Of a stretch of 64,000 nucleotides of DNA, positions 42,129-51,616 are shown piece by piece. The DNA is taken from NCBI RefSeq assembly GCF_009495745.1, contig NZ_WIDQ01000018.1:27741-91740 (forward strand), written 5' to 3'. The position numbers and the translations under genes were made by a program. The stretch's first letter is position 1, and every line of letters begins with the position of its first letter. The notes under the pieces are model-generated. The model was not told where the DNA came from and made no database searches. It saw nothing but the letters and a program-made list of their open reading frames with translations. The stretch comes from Niveispirillum sp. SYP-B3756. GTDB taxonomy: Bacteria > Pseudomonadota > Alphaproteobacteria > Azospirillales > Azospirillaceae.

Positions 42129-43469
42129 TCAGGGGGAGGGGACGAAGGGTGCGGGCTGGCCCGCGCTGCGATGGACCAGACCGCGCCGCATGACGAAGGC
42201 CACCTGCTGCAAGGCGGTGATATCGGCCAGCGGGTCGCGCGCCACGGCAATGATATCGGCATCCAGACCGGTGCGGATGGCCCCAATTCTGTTTTGCTTT
42301 TCAAGGATTTCGGCTGCTGTTACGGTGGCGGAACGGATGGCATCGGCTGGTGCCATGCCGGCATCCACCATCAGCTCGAATTCCTGCGCATTCAGCCCAT
42401 GGTGGCTGACACCGCTGTCGGTGCCGAAACCCACCTTGACCCCCGCCTTGACCGCCCCGCCGAAGGCGGCCTGCATCTTCGGTCCCACCTCCAAGGCCTT
42501 TTCCTTCTGTGCCGGGGTCAGGGTGGCGCTGTTGCGCGCCAGCTCCGTCACCGTATGGCCGGCCAGCAGGGTGGGCACCAGAGAGGCCCCGGTCTGGCGG
42601 AACAGTTTGATGGACTCGGCATCCAGGTAGCTGCCATGTTCCACCGTATCCACACCGGCCCGGAGCGCGGCGTTGATGCCGGCGGCGGCATGGGCGTGGG
42701 AGGCGACGCGCTTGCCCATCAGATGGGCGGTATCGATGATGGCCTTGATCTCATCATCGAACATCTGCTGCCCGGTGCCGGCGGCGATGTTGGACAGCAC
42801 ACCGCCGGTGGTGGCCAGCTTGATGACATCGGCCCCCATGCGGATCTGTTCGCGCACGGCGCGGCGGCAATCATCCGGGCCATTGCACACGCTTTCCGGC
42901 CGCAGCGCATGGGTCACCGCCTCGTTGAAGCCATTAGCGTCGCCATGGCCGGCGGTGATGGAGATCATGTGCCCGGCGGCATAGATGGTCGGCCCCTCCA
43001 CCGCCCCCCGGTTGATGGCATCGCGGAGCGCAAAGCCAGTGCGGGCCGGCGACCCCAGTTCCCGCACCGTGGTGAAGCCCGCCTGCAGGGTGCGCCCGGC
43101 ATAGACGACACCTTTCAGCACGGTGGCTTCCGGGTCTTCCTGCACCTCTTCCAACAGGTTGTTGGAGCCCAGTTCGCCACTGAAATGCACATGCAGGTCA
43201 ATCAGGCCGGGCAGCACCCAGGCATCCTTCAGGTCGATCAGCGTCGCCCGGGCCACCCCAGCCGCCGCCGCGCCCAGATAGCCGGGGCGCACATCCTTGA
43301 TGCGCCCGTCGGTAACGATGATGCTCTGCTTTTCCAGCACCTTTTCACCCGGCACGGCCAGCAGATGGCCGGCATGGATGATGCTGGTCTCCGCCATGGC
43401 CGGCAGGCAGGCGGCCGACAGCAGCAGCAGCAGCCCGGCCAGCAACGTGGCAATCTTTCCCCGTTTCAT
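42129..43469 (-). CDS. Exported metal-dependent amidohydrolase
   Basis: A 446-residue amidohydrolase of the imidazolonepropionase/Xaa-Pro dipeptidase-like type. After a signal peptide (residues 1-25, LLAGLLLLLSAACLPAMA) the binuclear metal motifs appear in order: LPGLIDLHVHFSG, the carboxylated Lys in ADVIKLATTGG, VASHAHAAAG, VEHGSYLD and GFGTDSGV. It hydrolyses an amide or peptide bond in the periplasm; related enzymes cleave dipeptides with a C-terminal Pro, Arg or Lys. The start at 43469 gives the signal peptide. It lies 64 bases after galM on the same strand. Confidence 0.9.
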   Translation of the reverse strand: MKRGKIATLLAGLLLLLSAACLPAMAETSIIHAGHLLAVPGEKVLEKQSIIVTDGRIKDVRPGYLGAAAAGVARATLIDLKDAWVLPGLIDLHVHFSGELGSNNLLEEVQEDPEATVLKGVVYAGRTLQAGFTTVRELGSPARTGFALRDAINRGAVEGPTIYAAGHMISITAGHGDANGFNEAVTHALRPESVCNGPDDCRRAVREQIRMGADVIKLATTGGVLSNIAAGTGQQMFDDEIKAIIDTAHLMGKRVASHAHAAAGINAALRAGVDTVEHGSYLDAESIKLFRQTGASLVPTLLAGHTVTELARNSATLTPAQKEKALEVGPKMQAAFGGAVKAGVKVGFGTDSGVSHHGLNAQEFELMVDAGMAPADAIRSATVTAAEILEKQNRIGAIRTGLDADIIAVARDPLADITALQQVAFVMRRGLVHRSAGQPAPFVPSP

Positions 43470-43533
43470 GATCCTGTCCGATTTCTTGTCATTGGTTGCG
43501 GGATAGTCTGGATGCGGCAGAAACGGGGGCTGA

Positions 43534-44616
43534 TCAAGCCCCCGCATCGGTGCTGAACCGATAAAGAATCTGGTGGCGGTAGGTCTGACCGGGGTCCAGC
43601 CGACAGGGGGGGAAATCGGGCCGGTTGGGCGTGTCCGGAAAAGCCTGCGGTTCCAGGCACAGGCCCCCGCGCCGTCCATAGGCGGCACCGCCCTTGCCGG
43701 ACAATCCGTCAGGCAGGAAATTACCGGTATAGAATTGCAGGCCGGGTTCGGTTGTCCAGACCTCCATCACCCGGCCGCTTTCCGGCTCCGACAGGCGGGC
43801 GGCGAAGGCGGGTTCCGGCTGGCGACCGGCGCGCAGCACAAAATCATGGTCATAGCCATGACCCAGCGCCAGTTGCTCGTCACCGCCGCCCTGTTCCAGC
43901 CCCTCCCCCACCCGTCGGGTTTGCGTGAAATCGAACCAGCCGCCGGCCACCGACCGGGCCGGGCCGCTGGGGATGGCGCTGGCATCCACCGGCAGAAAGC
44001 TGTCGGCGGCGATTTCCAGATGATGGCCGCTGATGTCCCGCCCCGCCGCCTGACCGGCCAGATTGAAATAGGCATGGCCGGTCAGGTTGACGATGGTGGG
44101 GGCGTTGCTGACCGCCTCCAGCACCAGTTCCAGCCGGTCTTCATGCAGGCGATAGGTGGCGCTGGCGCGCAACTGACCGGGGAAACCCTGGTCGCCATCC
44201 GGGCTGTCCAGGCAAAGGGTTACCTGCGGCACCGGATCGGCCGTCAGCCCCGCCACCTGCCAGATCCGTTGATGTAAGCCGCCGGTCCCGCCATGCAGGC
44301 TGTTGGGACCGTTATTGACATCCACCTGCCGCATCACCCCATCCAGGCTGAAACGGCCGCCGGCAATGCGGTTGGCATAGCGGCCGACGACGCTGCCCAG
44401 ATAGCAGGCATGATCCAGATAGGCCTGCGGATCGTCATGCCCCAGAACAATATCGGCCGGCTTCCCCGCCCGGTCCGGCACCACCAGTCCCTGCAGGGTG
44501 GCGCCCAGGGTCAGGATGGTGGCCGACAGTGCCCCATTACGCAGGGTAATGCAATCAACGCTGCCCCCCCGGTTCAATTGGCCGAAGGGCCTGCATTCCG
44601 CCATTCTTGTTTCCAT
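43534..44616 (-). CDS. galM: Aldose 1-epimerase (mutarotase)
   Basis: A 360-residue mutarotase that interconverts alpha and beta anomers of glucose and galactose. Signatures: LGATLQGLVVPDR, GSVVGRYANRIAGGRF, NGPNSLHGG with active-site His, VNLTGHAYFNLAG with the catalytic His, and CLEPQAFPDTPN with the catalytic Glu. Cytoplasmic. Start at 44616 follows GGAAAGATC. It is divergent from galactose dehydrogenase and lies next to an alpha-glucan cluster, so it probably serves both sugars. Confidence 0.93.
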   Translation of the reverse strand: METRMAECRPFGQLNRGGSVDCITLRNGALSATILTLGATLQGLVVPDRAGKPADIVLGHDDPQAYLDHACYLGSVVGRYANRIAGGRFSLDGVMRQVDVNNGPNSLHGGTGGLHQRIWQVAGLTADPVPQVTLCLDSPDGDQGFPGQLRASATYRLHEDRLELVLEAVSNAPTIVNLTGHAYFNLAGQAAGRDISGHHLEIAADSFLPVDASAIPSGPARSVAGGWFDFTQTRRVGEGLEQGGGDEQLALGHGYDHDFVLRAGRQPEPAFAARLSEPESGRVMEVWTTEPGLQFYTGNFLPDGLSGKGGAAYGRRGGLCLEPQAFPDTPNRPDFPPCRLDPGQTYRHQILYRFSTDAGA

Positions 44617-44672
44617 CCCGATCTTTCCCGTCTGCTGGGGGGCCGATGTTTATGGTTGGTGTTGCCGAACTA

Positions 44673-44686
44673 ATCATATAAATGAT
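44673..44686. promoter_or_regulatory. Palindrome between galM and galactose dehydrogenase
   Basis: ATCAT-ATAA-ATGAT is a short AT-rich inverted repeat in the 148-base divergent promoter region. It is a candidate operator for a sugar regulator; the regulator is unknown. Confidence 0.3.
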
Positions 44687-44764
44687 GCCAATGAAACGGC
44701 CGCCTTGCCCCGGCCGCACCGCCGGGGCAGTGACAGGCCGAACAGGAAGGATTGGAAACCGCCC

Positions 44765-45691
44765 ATGGCTGCTATCAAGCTCGGGCTGGTCGGTGTTGGC
44801 AAGATCGCCCGCGACCAGCATTTCCCCGCCATTCATGCCAACCCGGATTTCGATCTGGTGGCCGTGGCCAGCCGCCACGCCACGGTCGATGGGTTGCCCA
44901 GCTATCATGATGTGGCGGAAATGCTGGCCGCCCACCCGGAGATTGAAGCCGTCTCCATCTGCACCCCCCCGCAGAGCCGGCATGAGATTGCCCGTTTCGT
45001 GCTGGAAAGCGGGCGGCATGTGATGATGGAAAAGCCGCCCGGCGCCACGGTGACAGAGGTGCATGATCTGATCGATCTGGCTTGCCGGCGCGATCTGGCG
45101 CTGATGGCCACCTGGCATTCCCGTTACGCCCCGGCAGTCATTCCGGCCAAGGAATGGATCGCCCAGCGCCGGTTGCGCCGCGTGCATGTCACTTGGCGCG
45201 AAGATGTGCGCCATTGGCACCCCGGCCAGGATTGGGTGTGGGAAGCCGGCGGGCTGGGTGTATTCGACCCCGGCATCAATGCCCTGTCGATCATCACCGC
45301 CATCCTGCCCAACCCGCTGATCATGCAGGAAGCGACGCTGGATTTCCCCGCCAACCGCCATTCGCCGGTCACGGCGACATTGTCGATGAAAGATGTGGCG
45401 GGACTGCCGGTGACGGCCGATTTCCATTGGCTGCAGACCGGCCCGCAGACCTGGGATATCCAGGTGGAGGCCGAAGACGGCGTGTTGACCCTGTCGCGCG
45501 GCGGGGCTGCCATGTCCATTGATGGCGTGGCGCAACTGGAACAGAAGGAACAGGAGTATCCCGGCCTGTACCGCCGTTTCGCCCAACTGGTGCCCAAGGC
45601 CGGCATCGACGCCGATATGGCACCGCTGCATCTGGTCGCCGACGCCTTCCTGCGCGGCGAACGCCGCACGGTCGACGCCTTCCACTGGTAA
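44765..45691 (+). CDS. D-galactose 1-dehydrogenase (Gfo/Idh/MocA family)
   Basis: A 308-residue NAD(P)-dependent dehydrogenase. The Rossmann motif GLVGVGKIARDQHFPAIHAN and the dehydrogenase-specific block VTWREDVRHWHPGQDWVWEAGGLGVFDPGINALSI match D-galactose 1-dehydrogenases, which oxidise galactose (also D-fucose and L-arabinose) to the lactone in the De Ley-Doudoroff route. EKPP at residues about 85-88 holds the conserved Lys. The start at 44765 removes an unrelated upstream extension. Later genes of the route are not in this window. Confidence 0.85.
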   Translation: MAAIKLGLVGVGKIARDQHFPAIHANPDFDLVAVASRHATVDGLPSYHDVAEMLAAHPEIEAVSICTPPQSRHEIARFVLESGRHVMMEKPPGATVTEVHDLIDLACRRDLALMATWHSRYAPAVIPAKEWIAQRRLRRVHVTWREDVRHWHPGQDWVWEAGGLGVFDPGINALSIITAILPNPLIMQEATLDFPANRHSPVTATLSMKDVAGLPVTADFHWLQTGPQTWDIQVEAEDGVLTLSRGGAAMSIDGVAQLEQKEQEYPGLYRRFAQLVPKAGIDADMAPLHLVADAFLRGERRTVDAFHW

Positions 45692-45698
45692 GCGGAAC

Positions 45699-45739
45699 GG
45701 GGCGGCGGGTTACTCCCTGCCGCCCCTTTGGGTTATTTT
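45699..45739 (+). terminator. Terminator of galactose dehydrogenase
   Basis: GGGGCGGC/GCCGCCCC (45699-45726) followed by TTTGGGTTATTTT. It lies between this gene and the convergent GH15 gene, whose stop codon overlaps the T-rich part. Confidence 0.65.
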
Positions 45740-48147
45740 GCGTAACGCGCCGCCACCGGCGCGTACCAGTCCCAGACCCGGCGGTCATGCAGCGACCGCA
45801 GCAGTTTCACATATTCCGCATGGCTCCAGGCCAGGGGCGTGGCGGAATTGGTGCCCTGGCCCAGGCTATAGCCGGGCGGGGCAACGCCCACCCCATCCCA
45901 GACCTGTTCCGGGATCATCAGCCCTTCATTGGCGAATTTCTCCATGCCGCGCGCATAGGTGCGGCGGATGGCGTCGATATCCGCCGGCGTCGCCCCGCCG
46001 GGTTTCAGGCTGGCGGCGGCCAGTTCATAATGCCCGCGTTCGCCGGTGAAGATGGGCCAGACGCGGCCGCGCTGGCCGGCCCCCATGCCGCCTTCCAGCT
46101 CCCCGGTGCCGTAATTGGCGCCATTGCGCACATCTTCCCCATAACCGTCATTGCCATAGCGGCGCCAGCCGGGATAGGTGCCGTCATCGCCGGGGAATTT
46201 GAACAGGTATTTCACCCGCACCTCATCGGGCAGGCCCGTATCATCCAGTTCCGGCAGACTGTCCAGGATGGCGGGCGCATCGGCCCGGCGCACGCCATAA
46301 CGCACCAGTTCCAGGAAACCGGCATCCAGATAGATATCCTCTGTCAGCGCCGGTTTGCCGTTGCGGGCGGTCAGCGGCCCCTTGTCATTGGGATTGTCAT
46401 TCCGGGTGATGCGCAGGAAATAGCGGCCATTGCCGCCGCGTTCTTTATAGGGGCCGTTGGTGGTGAACATCGTCGCCTCGATCCGGGCATTGATGGCATC
46501 GGCCTTTTCCCGGTAACGGACGGCGGAAGCCTTATCGCCGACCCCCTCGGCAATCTCCGCCGCCGCCACCAGACCGGCCACCACGGCCGCCGTGGTGGAG
46601 GGGGAATAGCCGCCCTGTTCCTCCCAGCGTTCCTGCTGGGTGGCGGGCGGGGTGACGGTGTCCTTATTGTTCCAGTCGATACCGGGCTTGCCGCCCGTGA
46701 CCAGGAAATCGGCGGCAGGCTTCAGCATATCCGCCCACATCGCGTTCAGCGTGGCCTTGTCCAGCACGCCGGCCTGGGCCAGCTTCCAGCCCAGCATGAT
46801 GGGCATGGCCGTCTGGTCCAGTTGCACCGCCACCCATTCGCGCGTGCCATCCACATGGGTCTTTTGCAGGAACCAGCCGGTCACCCCCTTGTTGCCCTTG
46901 GTATCCGGGCGGACCTGAATGGTTTTCAGATAATTGAAGGCGGCCAGCGGGGTCTGCTTGTCGCCCAGCGCCAGCAACGCCATGGCGCATTGATAGAAAT
47001 CGCGCGGCCAGACGGCCTTGTAACCGGTGGCGAATGTCTCCGCCGACACCGTGTCGCCCCAGGGCGTGGAGAGGGAGGCGATCAGCGCCCCGGCATGAGT
47101 CTTATCCTCCTGCGCCTTCAGCACCATGGCGCTGACATAGGCAAGCTTGCCGCCATCGGTGGCCGTGGCGGCCAGATCGGGCAGCGGGGCGAGGCTGACC
47201 AGGTAATCCTCCCAGCCCACAGCGTCGCCTTCGCCATTATAGGCAGCCAGCACGGCGCTGTAGCCGCGGCGCAGGCTGGCATCCGCCGCAGCAGCGGCCG
47301 CCGCCTTGTCAGCCCCGAAACCGATGACGATATCCTGCACCCGCTCCGTCCCCTTCGCCACCTTGGGCAGTTCCCCCGCCAGGGCGACATTGCCGGTGCG
47401 GGTGCCGCTGGTCTGATAGGCGGGCAGCACGCCATCCCGTCGCAGGGCCGTCAGCCCGTCCGACGCCCCGACAAAGCCCACGGATGTACGGATAAAACCG
47501 GTAGCGGAACGAATGGACAGGGCATTGGCCCCTTCCCAGGCATTCAGGGTGCCGCCGCCGCTGTCCGCCCGGTCACCGCCACCGGTCCCCGCCATCTGCG
47601 GATCGGCCAGCAGCACCGGGGTGATATCGGCCGTAAGCGCCCGGAAAATGGTCCGGATGAACAGCACATCGCGGTCGGGGTCGGTGAAAATATGCTTTTC
47701 CACCTCATACCGGCCCTGGCGGTCGCGGTTGATGATGCGATAGGCCAGCGACAGCGGCCGGCCCTGCGCATCCTGGTGCAGATAATCGATATGGCTGTCC
47801 ATATCGCCCGCTTCCAGATGCAGGAAACCGTCGCCCTTGATGGCAAATTGCAGTTCGCGCAACTGCGCCTCATGGATCTGGCCGCGCATCGTCTCCGTAA
47901 CGATGCCATGGGCCAGGGAGAACCAGACGCGGGAGATCGGGCCGGTGGCCCCGCCATCCTGATAGCGCCCATTCTGATAGGATTCGTAGGATGTGCCGAT
48001 GCCGGTCTTGCCGGAATAGGCCCAGGTGGCCGGCGCACCGGGCGCGCCAGGGGCCACCTGTGGCGCGGTGGCCGCCAGACTGGTGCCCGCCAGCAGCAGG
48101 GCGGCGAAGCTGCCAAACATACGGCGCGCCATCATCTTCCTGTTCAT
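45733..48147 (-). CDS. Secreted glucan 1,4-alpha-glucosidase (GH15, glucodextranase type)
   Basis: An 804-residue GH15 enzyme. A signal peptide (about 1-27, RRMFGSFAALLLAGTSLAATA) is followed by the beta-sandwich domain N (residues 45-290) and the (alpha/alpha)6 barrel. The catalytic acid is in RWEEQGGYSPST (near 509) and the catalytic base in MIPEQVWDG (near 747); GYKAVWPRDFYQCAMALLA lines the active site. It releases beta-D-glucose from non-reducing ends of maltodextrins or dextrins outside the cytoplasm. GGGGAG precedes the ATG at 48147. It is divergent from the alpha-glucosidase gene with two LacI-like sites between them. Confidence 0.93.
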   Translation of the reverse strand: MNRKMMARRMFGSFAALLLAGTSLAATAPQVAPGAPGAPATWAYSGKTGIGTSYESYQNGRYQDGGATGPISRVWFSLAHGIVTETMRGQIHEAQLRELQFAIKGDGFLHLEAGDMDSHIDYLHQDAQGRPLSLAYRIINRDRQGRYEVEKHIFTDPDRDVLFIRTIFRALTADITPVLLADPQMAGTGGGDRADSGGGTLNAWEGANALSIRSATGFIRTSVGFVGASDGLTALRRDGVLPAYQTSGTRTGNVALAGELPKVAKGTERVQDIVIGFGADKAAAAAAADASLRRGYSAVLAAYNGEGDAVGWEDYLVSLAPLPDLAATATDGGKLAYVSAMVLKAQEDKTHAGALIASLSTPWGDTVSAETFATGYKAVWPRDFYQCAMALLALGDKQTPLAAFNYLKTIQVRPDTKGNKGVTGWFLQKTHVDGTREWVAVQLDQTAMPIMLGWKLAQAGVLDKATLNAMWADMLKPAADFLVTGGKPGIDWNNKDTVTPPATQQERWEEQGGYSPSTTAAVVAGLVAAAEIAEGVGDKASAVRYREKADAINARIEATMFTTNGPYKERGGNGRYFLRITRNDNPNDKGPLTARNGKPALTEDIYLDAGFLELVRYGVRRADAPAILDSLPELDDTGLPDEVRVKYLFKFPGDDGTYPGWRRYGNDGYGEDVRNGANYGTGELEGGMGAGQRGRVWPIFTGERGHYELAAASLKPGGATPADIDAIRRTYARGMEKFANEGLMIPEQVWDGVGVAPPGYSLGQGTNSATPLAWSHAEYVKLLRSLHDRRVWDWYAPVAARYAK

Positions 48148-48245
48148 CTCACTCCCCATTTCAACGCTTGTTGCCGGCCCCGGCATCCTGCGCCGCCGCC
48201 TTGGCTATCCCATTGATGACCCAAGCCGGCCGGCCGGCGCGGCCT

Positions 48246-48256
48246 GAATACGTATG
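48246..48256. promoter_or_regulatory. LacI-type operator candidate 1 (GAATACGTATG)
   Basis: Palindromic core ATACGTAT with a central CG, as usual for LacI-family proteins. An identical 11-mer lies 33 bases away. Confidence 0.55.
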
Positions 48257-48278
48257 TGCTGCGGCGCACCCTTCTGGC

Positions 48279-48289
48279 GAATACGTATG
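48279..48289. promoter_or_regulatory. LacI-type operator candidate 2 (GAATACGTATG)
   Basis: Identical to the site at 48246-48256. The 33-base spacing is close to three helical turns, so both sites face the same side of the helix between the divergent GH15 and GH13 genes. Confidence 0.55.
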
Positions 48290-48434
48290 CGCCTGCTGGA
48301 GGTGCCGGAAGCCGCCCCCTATGATCGGATCAGATAAATTGGGGGAAACCGTCGGCGGTGGGTAACAGCACCAACGACAGCAGGAACAAACCCCGAGTGC
48401 AACCCGACCTGGAAGCGGAACTCGGATATCCATC

Positions 48435-50060
48435 ATGGTTGATCAGCAACAGCAGGCCGGCCCGGCTGGGCCCGGCCATCCCTGGTGGCAGGGCGGCGTC
48501 ATCTATCACGTCTATCTGCGCAGTTTCGCCGACAGCAATGGCGATGGCATCGGCGATCTGCCGGGCCTGCTGGGCCGGCTGGATTATATTGCCGCCCTGG
48601 GCGTGGACAGTGTCTGGATCTCGCCTTTCTTCAAGTCTCCCATGGATGATTTCGGCTACGATATATCCGATCATTGCGATATCGATCCGATTTTCGGCAC
48701 CATGGCGGATTGGGACGCCGTGGTGGAACGCGCCCATGCGTTGGGCCTGCGGCTGGTGATCGATCAGGTCTATTCCCACACGGCGGCCGATCATCCCTGG
48801 TTCCAGGCCAGCCGGCAGGACCGGCGCAATGATTACGCCGACTGGTATGTCTGGCAGGATGCCAAGCCCGATGGCAGCCCGCCCAACAATTGGCAATCCA
48901 TCTTCGGCGGACCGGCCTGGACCTGGGATGCCCGCCGCCGCCAGTACTACATGCATAATTTCCTGTCCTCCCAGCCGGACCTGAATGTCCATCATCCGGC
49001 CGTGCAGGAAGCGATCAAGACTATCGCCCGTTTCTGGCTGGACCGGGGGGCGGACGGGTTGCGGCTGGATGCCGCCAATTTCTTCACCCATGATCGGCAG
49101 TTGCGCGACAACCCGCCCAACAAGGCGGCCACCGCCCCGAAACGGCCGGTGGAGTTCCAGCAGGCGCTGCACAATATCTCCCAGCCCGAAACGCTGGATT
49201 TCATTGAGGAATTGCGCCGGCTGGTGGATGGGTATGGCGACCGCTTCATGGTGGCGGAACTGGGGGAAGCCCCCTTCTCCCTGGTGGCGGACTATACACA
49301 GCCCGGCAAGCGCTGCCACACGGCCTATAATTTCGCCTTCCTCTATCGCTGGGCGCTGGATGCCGCCCTGCCCCGGCAGGTGATTGAGGGCTGGCAACAG
49401 GCATCGGGTGGGGCCTGGCCGTCCTGGACCTTCTCCAACCATGACGCCCCCCGCGCGCTCAGCCGCTGGGCCATGGGGGCAGCAAGCCCGGCACAGGCCA
49501 AGCTGCTGAATGCCCTGCTGCTCTGCCTGCCCGGCACCCTGTTCCTTTATTACGGGGAGGAATTGGGGCTGCCGCAGGCGGAGGTGGCGTTTGACGATCT
49601 GGTGGACCCCGAAGCCATCGCCAACTGGCCCCACACGTTGGGCCGCGATGGTGCGCGCACGCCGATGCCCTGGCTGGCCGAGGCGCCGCAGGGCGGGTTC
49701 AGCCGGGCCAGGCCCTGGCTGCCGCTTGACCCGCGCCACCGCCCCCTGGCGGTGGATCGGCAGGAGGCCGACCCAGACAGCACTTTGCATGTCACCCGCC
49801 GGCTGCTGGCCCTGCGGCGGGAAGACCCGGCGCTGCGCTGGGGGGAAACCCGTTTTTGCGATCTGCCCCCGCCCCTGCTCGGCATGGAACGGACCTATGG
49901 CAATCGCCGGCTGCTCTGCCTGTTCAACCTGTCGGCGGAATCGGTTCCCTTGCGGCTGCCCGATATGTCCGCTTGGCAGACGTTGCAGGCGATCAATGGC
50001 GCGCGATTGACCGAAACGGAATTACCGGCCTTTGCCGCCCTTATTCTAGAGGCTATTTAG
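48435..50060 (+). CDS. Alpha-glucosidase (GH13)
   Basis: A 541-residue GH13 alpha-glucosidase without signal peptide, so cytoplasmic. Conserved regions: GVIYHVYLRSFADSNGDGIGDLPG, VDSVWISPFFKSPMDDFGYD, LRLVIDQVYSHTAADHPWF, GADGLRLDAANFF with the nucleophile Asp (near 211), MVAELGEA with the acid Glu (near 275), and TFSNHDAPR with the stabilising Asp (near 336). It releases glucose from imported malto- or isomalto-oligosaccharides. The Shine-Dalgarno (GGAA) is far from the ATG. It opens the plus-strand half of the alpha-glucan cluster. Confidence 0.93.
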   Translation: MVDQQQQAGPAGPGHPWWQGGVIYHVYLRSFADSNGDGIGDLPGLLGRLDYIAALGVDSVWISPFFKSPMDDFGYDISDHCDIDPIFGTMADWDAVVERAHALGLRLVIDQVYSHTAADHPWFQASRQDRRNDYADWYVWQDAKPDGSPPNNWQSIFGGPAWTWDARRRQYYMHNFLSSQPDLNVHHPAVQEAIKTIARFWLDRGADGLRLDAANFFTHDRQLRDNPPNKAATAPKRPVEFQQALHNISQPETLDFIEELRRLVDGYGDRFMVAELGEAPFSLVADYTQPGKRCHTAYNFAFLYRWALDAALPRQVIEGWQQASGGAWPSWTFSNHDAPRALSRWAMGAASPAQAKLLNALLLCLPGTLFLYYGEELGLPQAEVAFDDLVDPEAIANWPHTLGRDGARTPMPWLAEAPQGGFSRARPWLPLDPRHRPLAVDRQEADPDSTLHVTRRLLALRREDPALRWGETRFCDLPPPLLGMERTYGNRRLLCLFNLSAESVPLRLPDMSAWQTLQAINGARLTETELPAFAALILEAI

Positions 50061-50062
50061 CA

Positions 50063-50143
50063 GTTGCAGCATGTTGTCTACCGGTTACCACAAAGAAACC
50101 AAGACGAACACTGGACGCACCCGCAAGAAAAACATGCTGCAAC
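50063..50143. repeat. Perfect 13-base inverted repeat with 55-base spacer
   Basis: GTTGCAGCATGTT (50063-50075) is the exact reverse complement of AACATGCTGCAAC (50131-50143). It begins two bases after the alpha-glucosidase stop, in the AT-rich gap before the sugar porter gene. It may be a stem-loop or a pair of binding sites. Confidence 0.55.
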
Positions 50144-50299
50144 GCAGCAAAATAACCAAACCCTATGCAATTTTTGTTGCTTAATTACAAAAAGCGAGAA
50201 AAATGCTGACCGTTCGGCGGAATTCTGTCGACAGCGTTGTCATGCTTTGCCACATGGTACGGTCAATCAAACCGGCAATAATCCGTTAGGGAGGTCGCC

Positions 50300-51604
50300 T
50301 TGGCGCAGTCCGTTTCCTCAGCCGCCACGGGGGGTTCGTCCACCTTCCCGGTGGCGACCAAAATGTTGCCCTTCACCTTCATGCTGTTCTTCATTGTCGG
50401 CTTTGTCACCGTGCTGGTCGATCCGCTGGTGGCAAAGTTCAAGGGCGCGTTCGAGCTTAGCTATACCGAGGCGATGCTCACCCAGTTCTGCTATTTCATG
50501 GCCTATTTCCTGATCTCCCTGCCGGCCAGCCGCGTGCTGGACCGTCTGGGCTATCTGCGCGGGGCCATTGTCGGTTTCAGCACGGTGGGCATCGGCATCC
50601 TGCTGTTCATTCCCGCCATTGAAATCGCCAAATTCTGGGTCTTCCTGGCGGCCCTGTTCGTCATCGCCACCGGCGTGACGATGATCCAGGTGGTGATGAA
50701 CCCGCTGGCATCCGGCCTGGGCCCGGCAGCCACGGCACCGCAGCGCCTGACCCTGGCGCAGGCCTTCAATTCGGTGGCGACCACAGTTGGCCCGATGATA
50801 GCCGGCTATATCATTTTCGATACGGCGACGGAGGGGGCGAATCTGGCCACAGCCGGCGACGCTACTGCTGCCCTGCGCGTGCTGGAAACGCCCTGCATAG
50901 TGCTGGCAATCGTGATGTTTGTCATCGCATTTGCCTTCTGGGCTCTGCGCGGGAATGAAAAGGTCGAGCGCCGGGAGACCAGCCATTGGCACATGCCGTC
51001 TCTGTCGGAAAACCCGCGTCTGGCCTTCGGCGCATTCTGCATCTTCACCTATGTCGGTGCGGAAGTGGCCATCGGCAGCCTGATGATCAACTATCTGGGG
51101 CTGGAAAGCACGCTGGCCCTGCCGGAACACACCGCCGCGCATTATTTGAGCTACTACTGGGGTGGGGCGATGGTCGGCCGCATCCTCGGCTTCCTGCTGA
51201 TGTCGAAGATCGCACCAACCCGGCTGTTGAGCTTATGCGCCATAGTGGCAGCGGCACTCGCCACCGTCTCGGCCCTGACCACGGGGGCGATCTCCGCCTA
51301 TGCCGTCATGGCCATCGGCCTGTTCAACTCCATCATGTTCCCCACCATCTTCTCGCTCTCGGTGAAGGACATGGATGACCAGACGCCGGCCGCCTCCGGC
51401 CTGCTCTGCCTGGCCATTGTCGGTGGCGCAATCTTGCCGGTCATCACCGGCAAGATTGCCGACATGACCAATCTGCATGTTGCCCTGTTCGTGCCGGTGC
51501 TGTGCTATCTCTCCATCATTGTCTTCGCCATGCTTTGCGCCCGTTCGGTGCTGGAAAACCGCGTCGGCCGTCAGGCCAAGGCGGGTGTGGCGCTGGCCAA
51601 GTAA
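50300..51604 (+). CDS. FHS-family sugar:H+ symporter (GluP/FucP-like MFS)
   Basis: A 434-residue 12-helix MFS protein. LPFTFMLFFIVGFVTVLVDPLVAKFKGAFELSY and VMNPLASGLGPAATAPQRLTLAQAFNSVATTVGPMIAGY are the diagnostic FHS blocks shared with glucose/galactose (GluP) and fucose (FucP) porters. It should bring the glucose released by the GH15 enzyme into the cell. It starts with TTG at 50300, with a perfect AGGGAGG 5 bases before it; no good ATG alternative exists. LacI regulator gene follows after a hairpin. Confidence 0.9.
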   Translation: MAQSVSSAATGGSSTFPVATKMLPFTFMLFFIVGFVTVLVDPLVAKFKGAFELSYTEAMLTQFCYFMAYFLISLPASRVLDRLGYLRGAIVGFSTVGIGILLFIPAIEIAKFWVFLAALFVIATGVTMIQVVMNPLASGLGPAATAPQRLTLAQAFNSVATTVGPMIAGYIIFDTATEGANLATAGDATAALRVLETPCIVLAIVMFVIAFAFWALRGNEKVERRETSHWHMPSLSENPRLAFGAFCIFTYVGAEVAIGSLMINYLGLESTLALPEHTAAHYLSYYWGGAMVGRILGFLLMSKIAPTRLLSLCAIVAAALATVSALTTGAISAYAVMAIGLFNSIMFPTIFSLSVKDMDDQTPAASGLLCLAIVGGAILPVITGKIADMTNLHVALFVPVLCYLSIIVFAMLCARSVLENRVGRQAKAGVALAK

Positions 51605-51616
51605 AAGTGCCGGAGG

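Noticed and set aside
45787..48216. 809-codon open frame opposite the GH15 gene
   Set aside because: Shadow of the glucoamylase codons; composition not protein-like.
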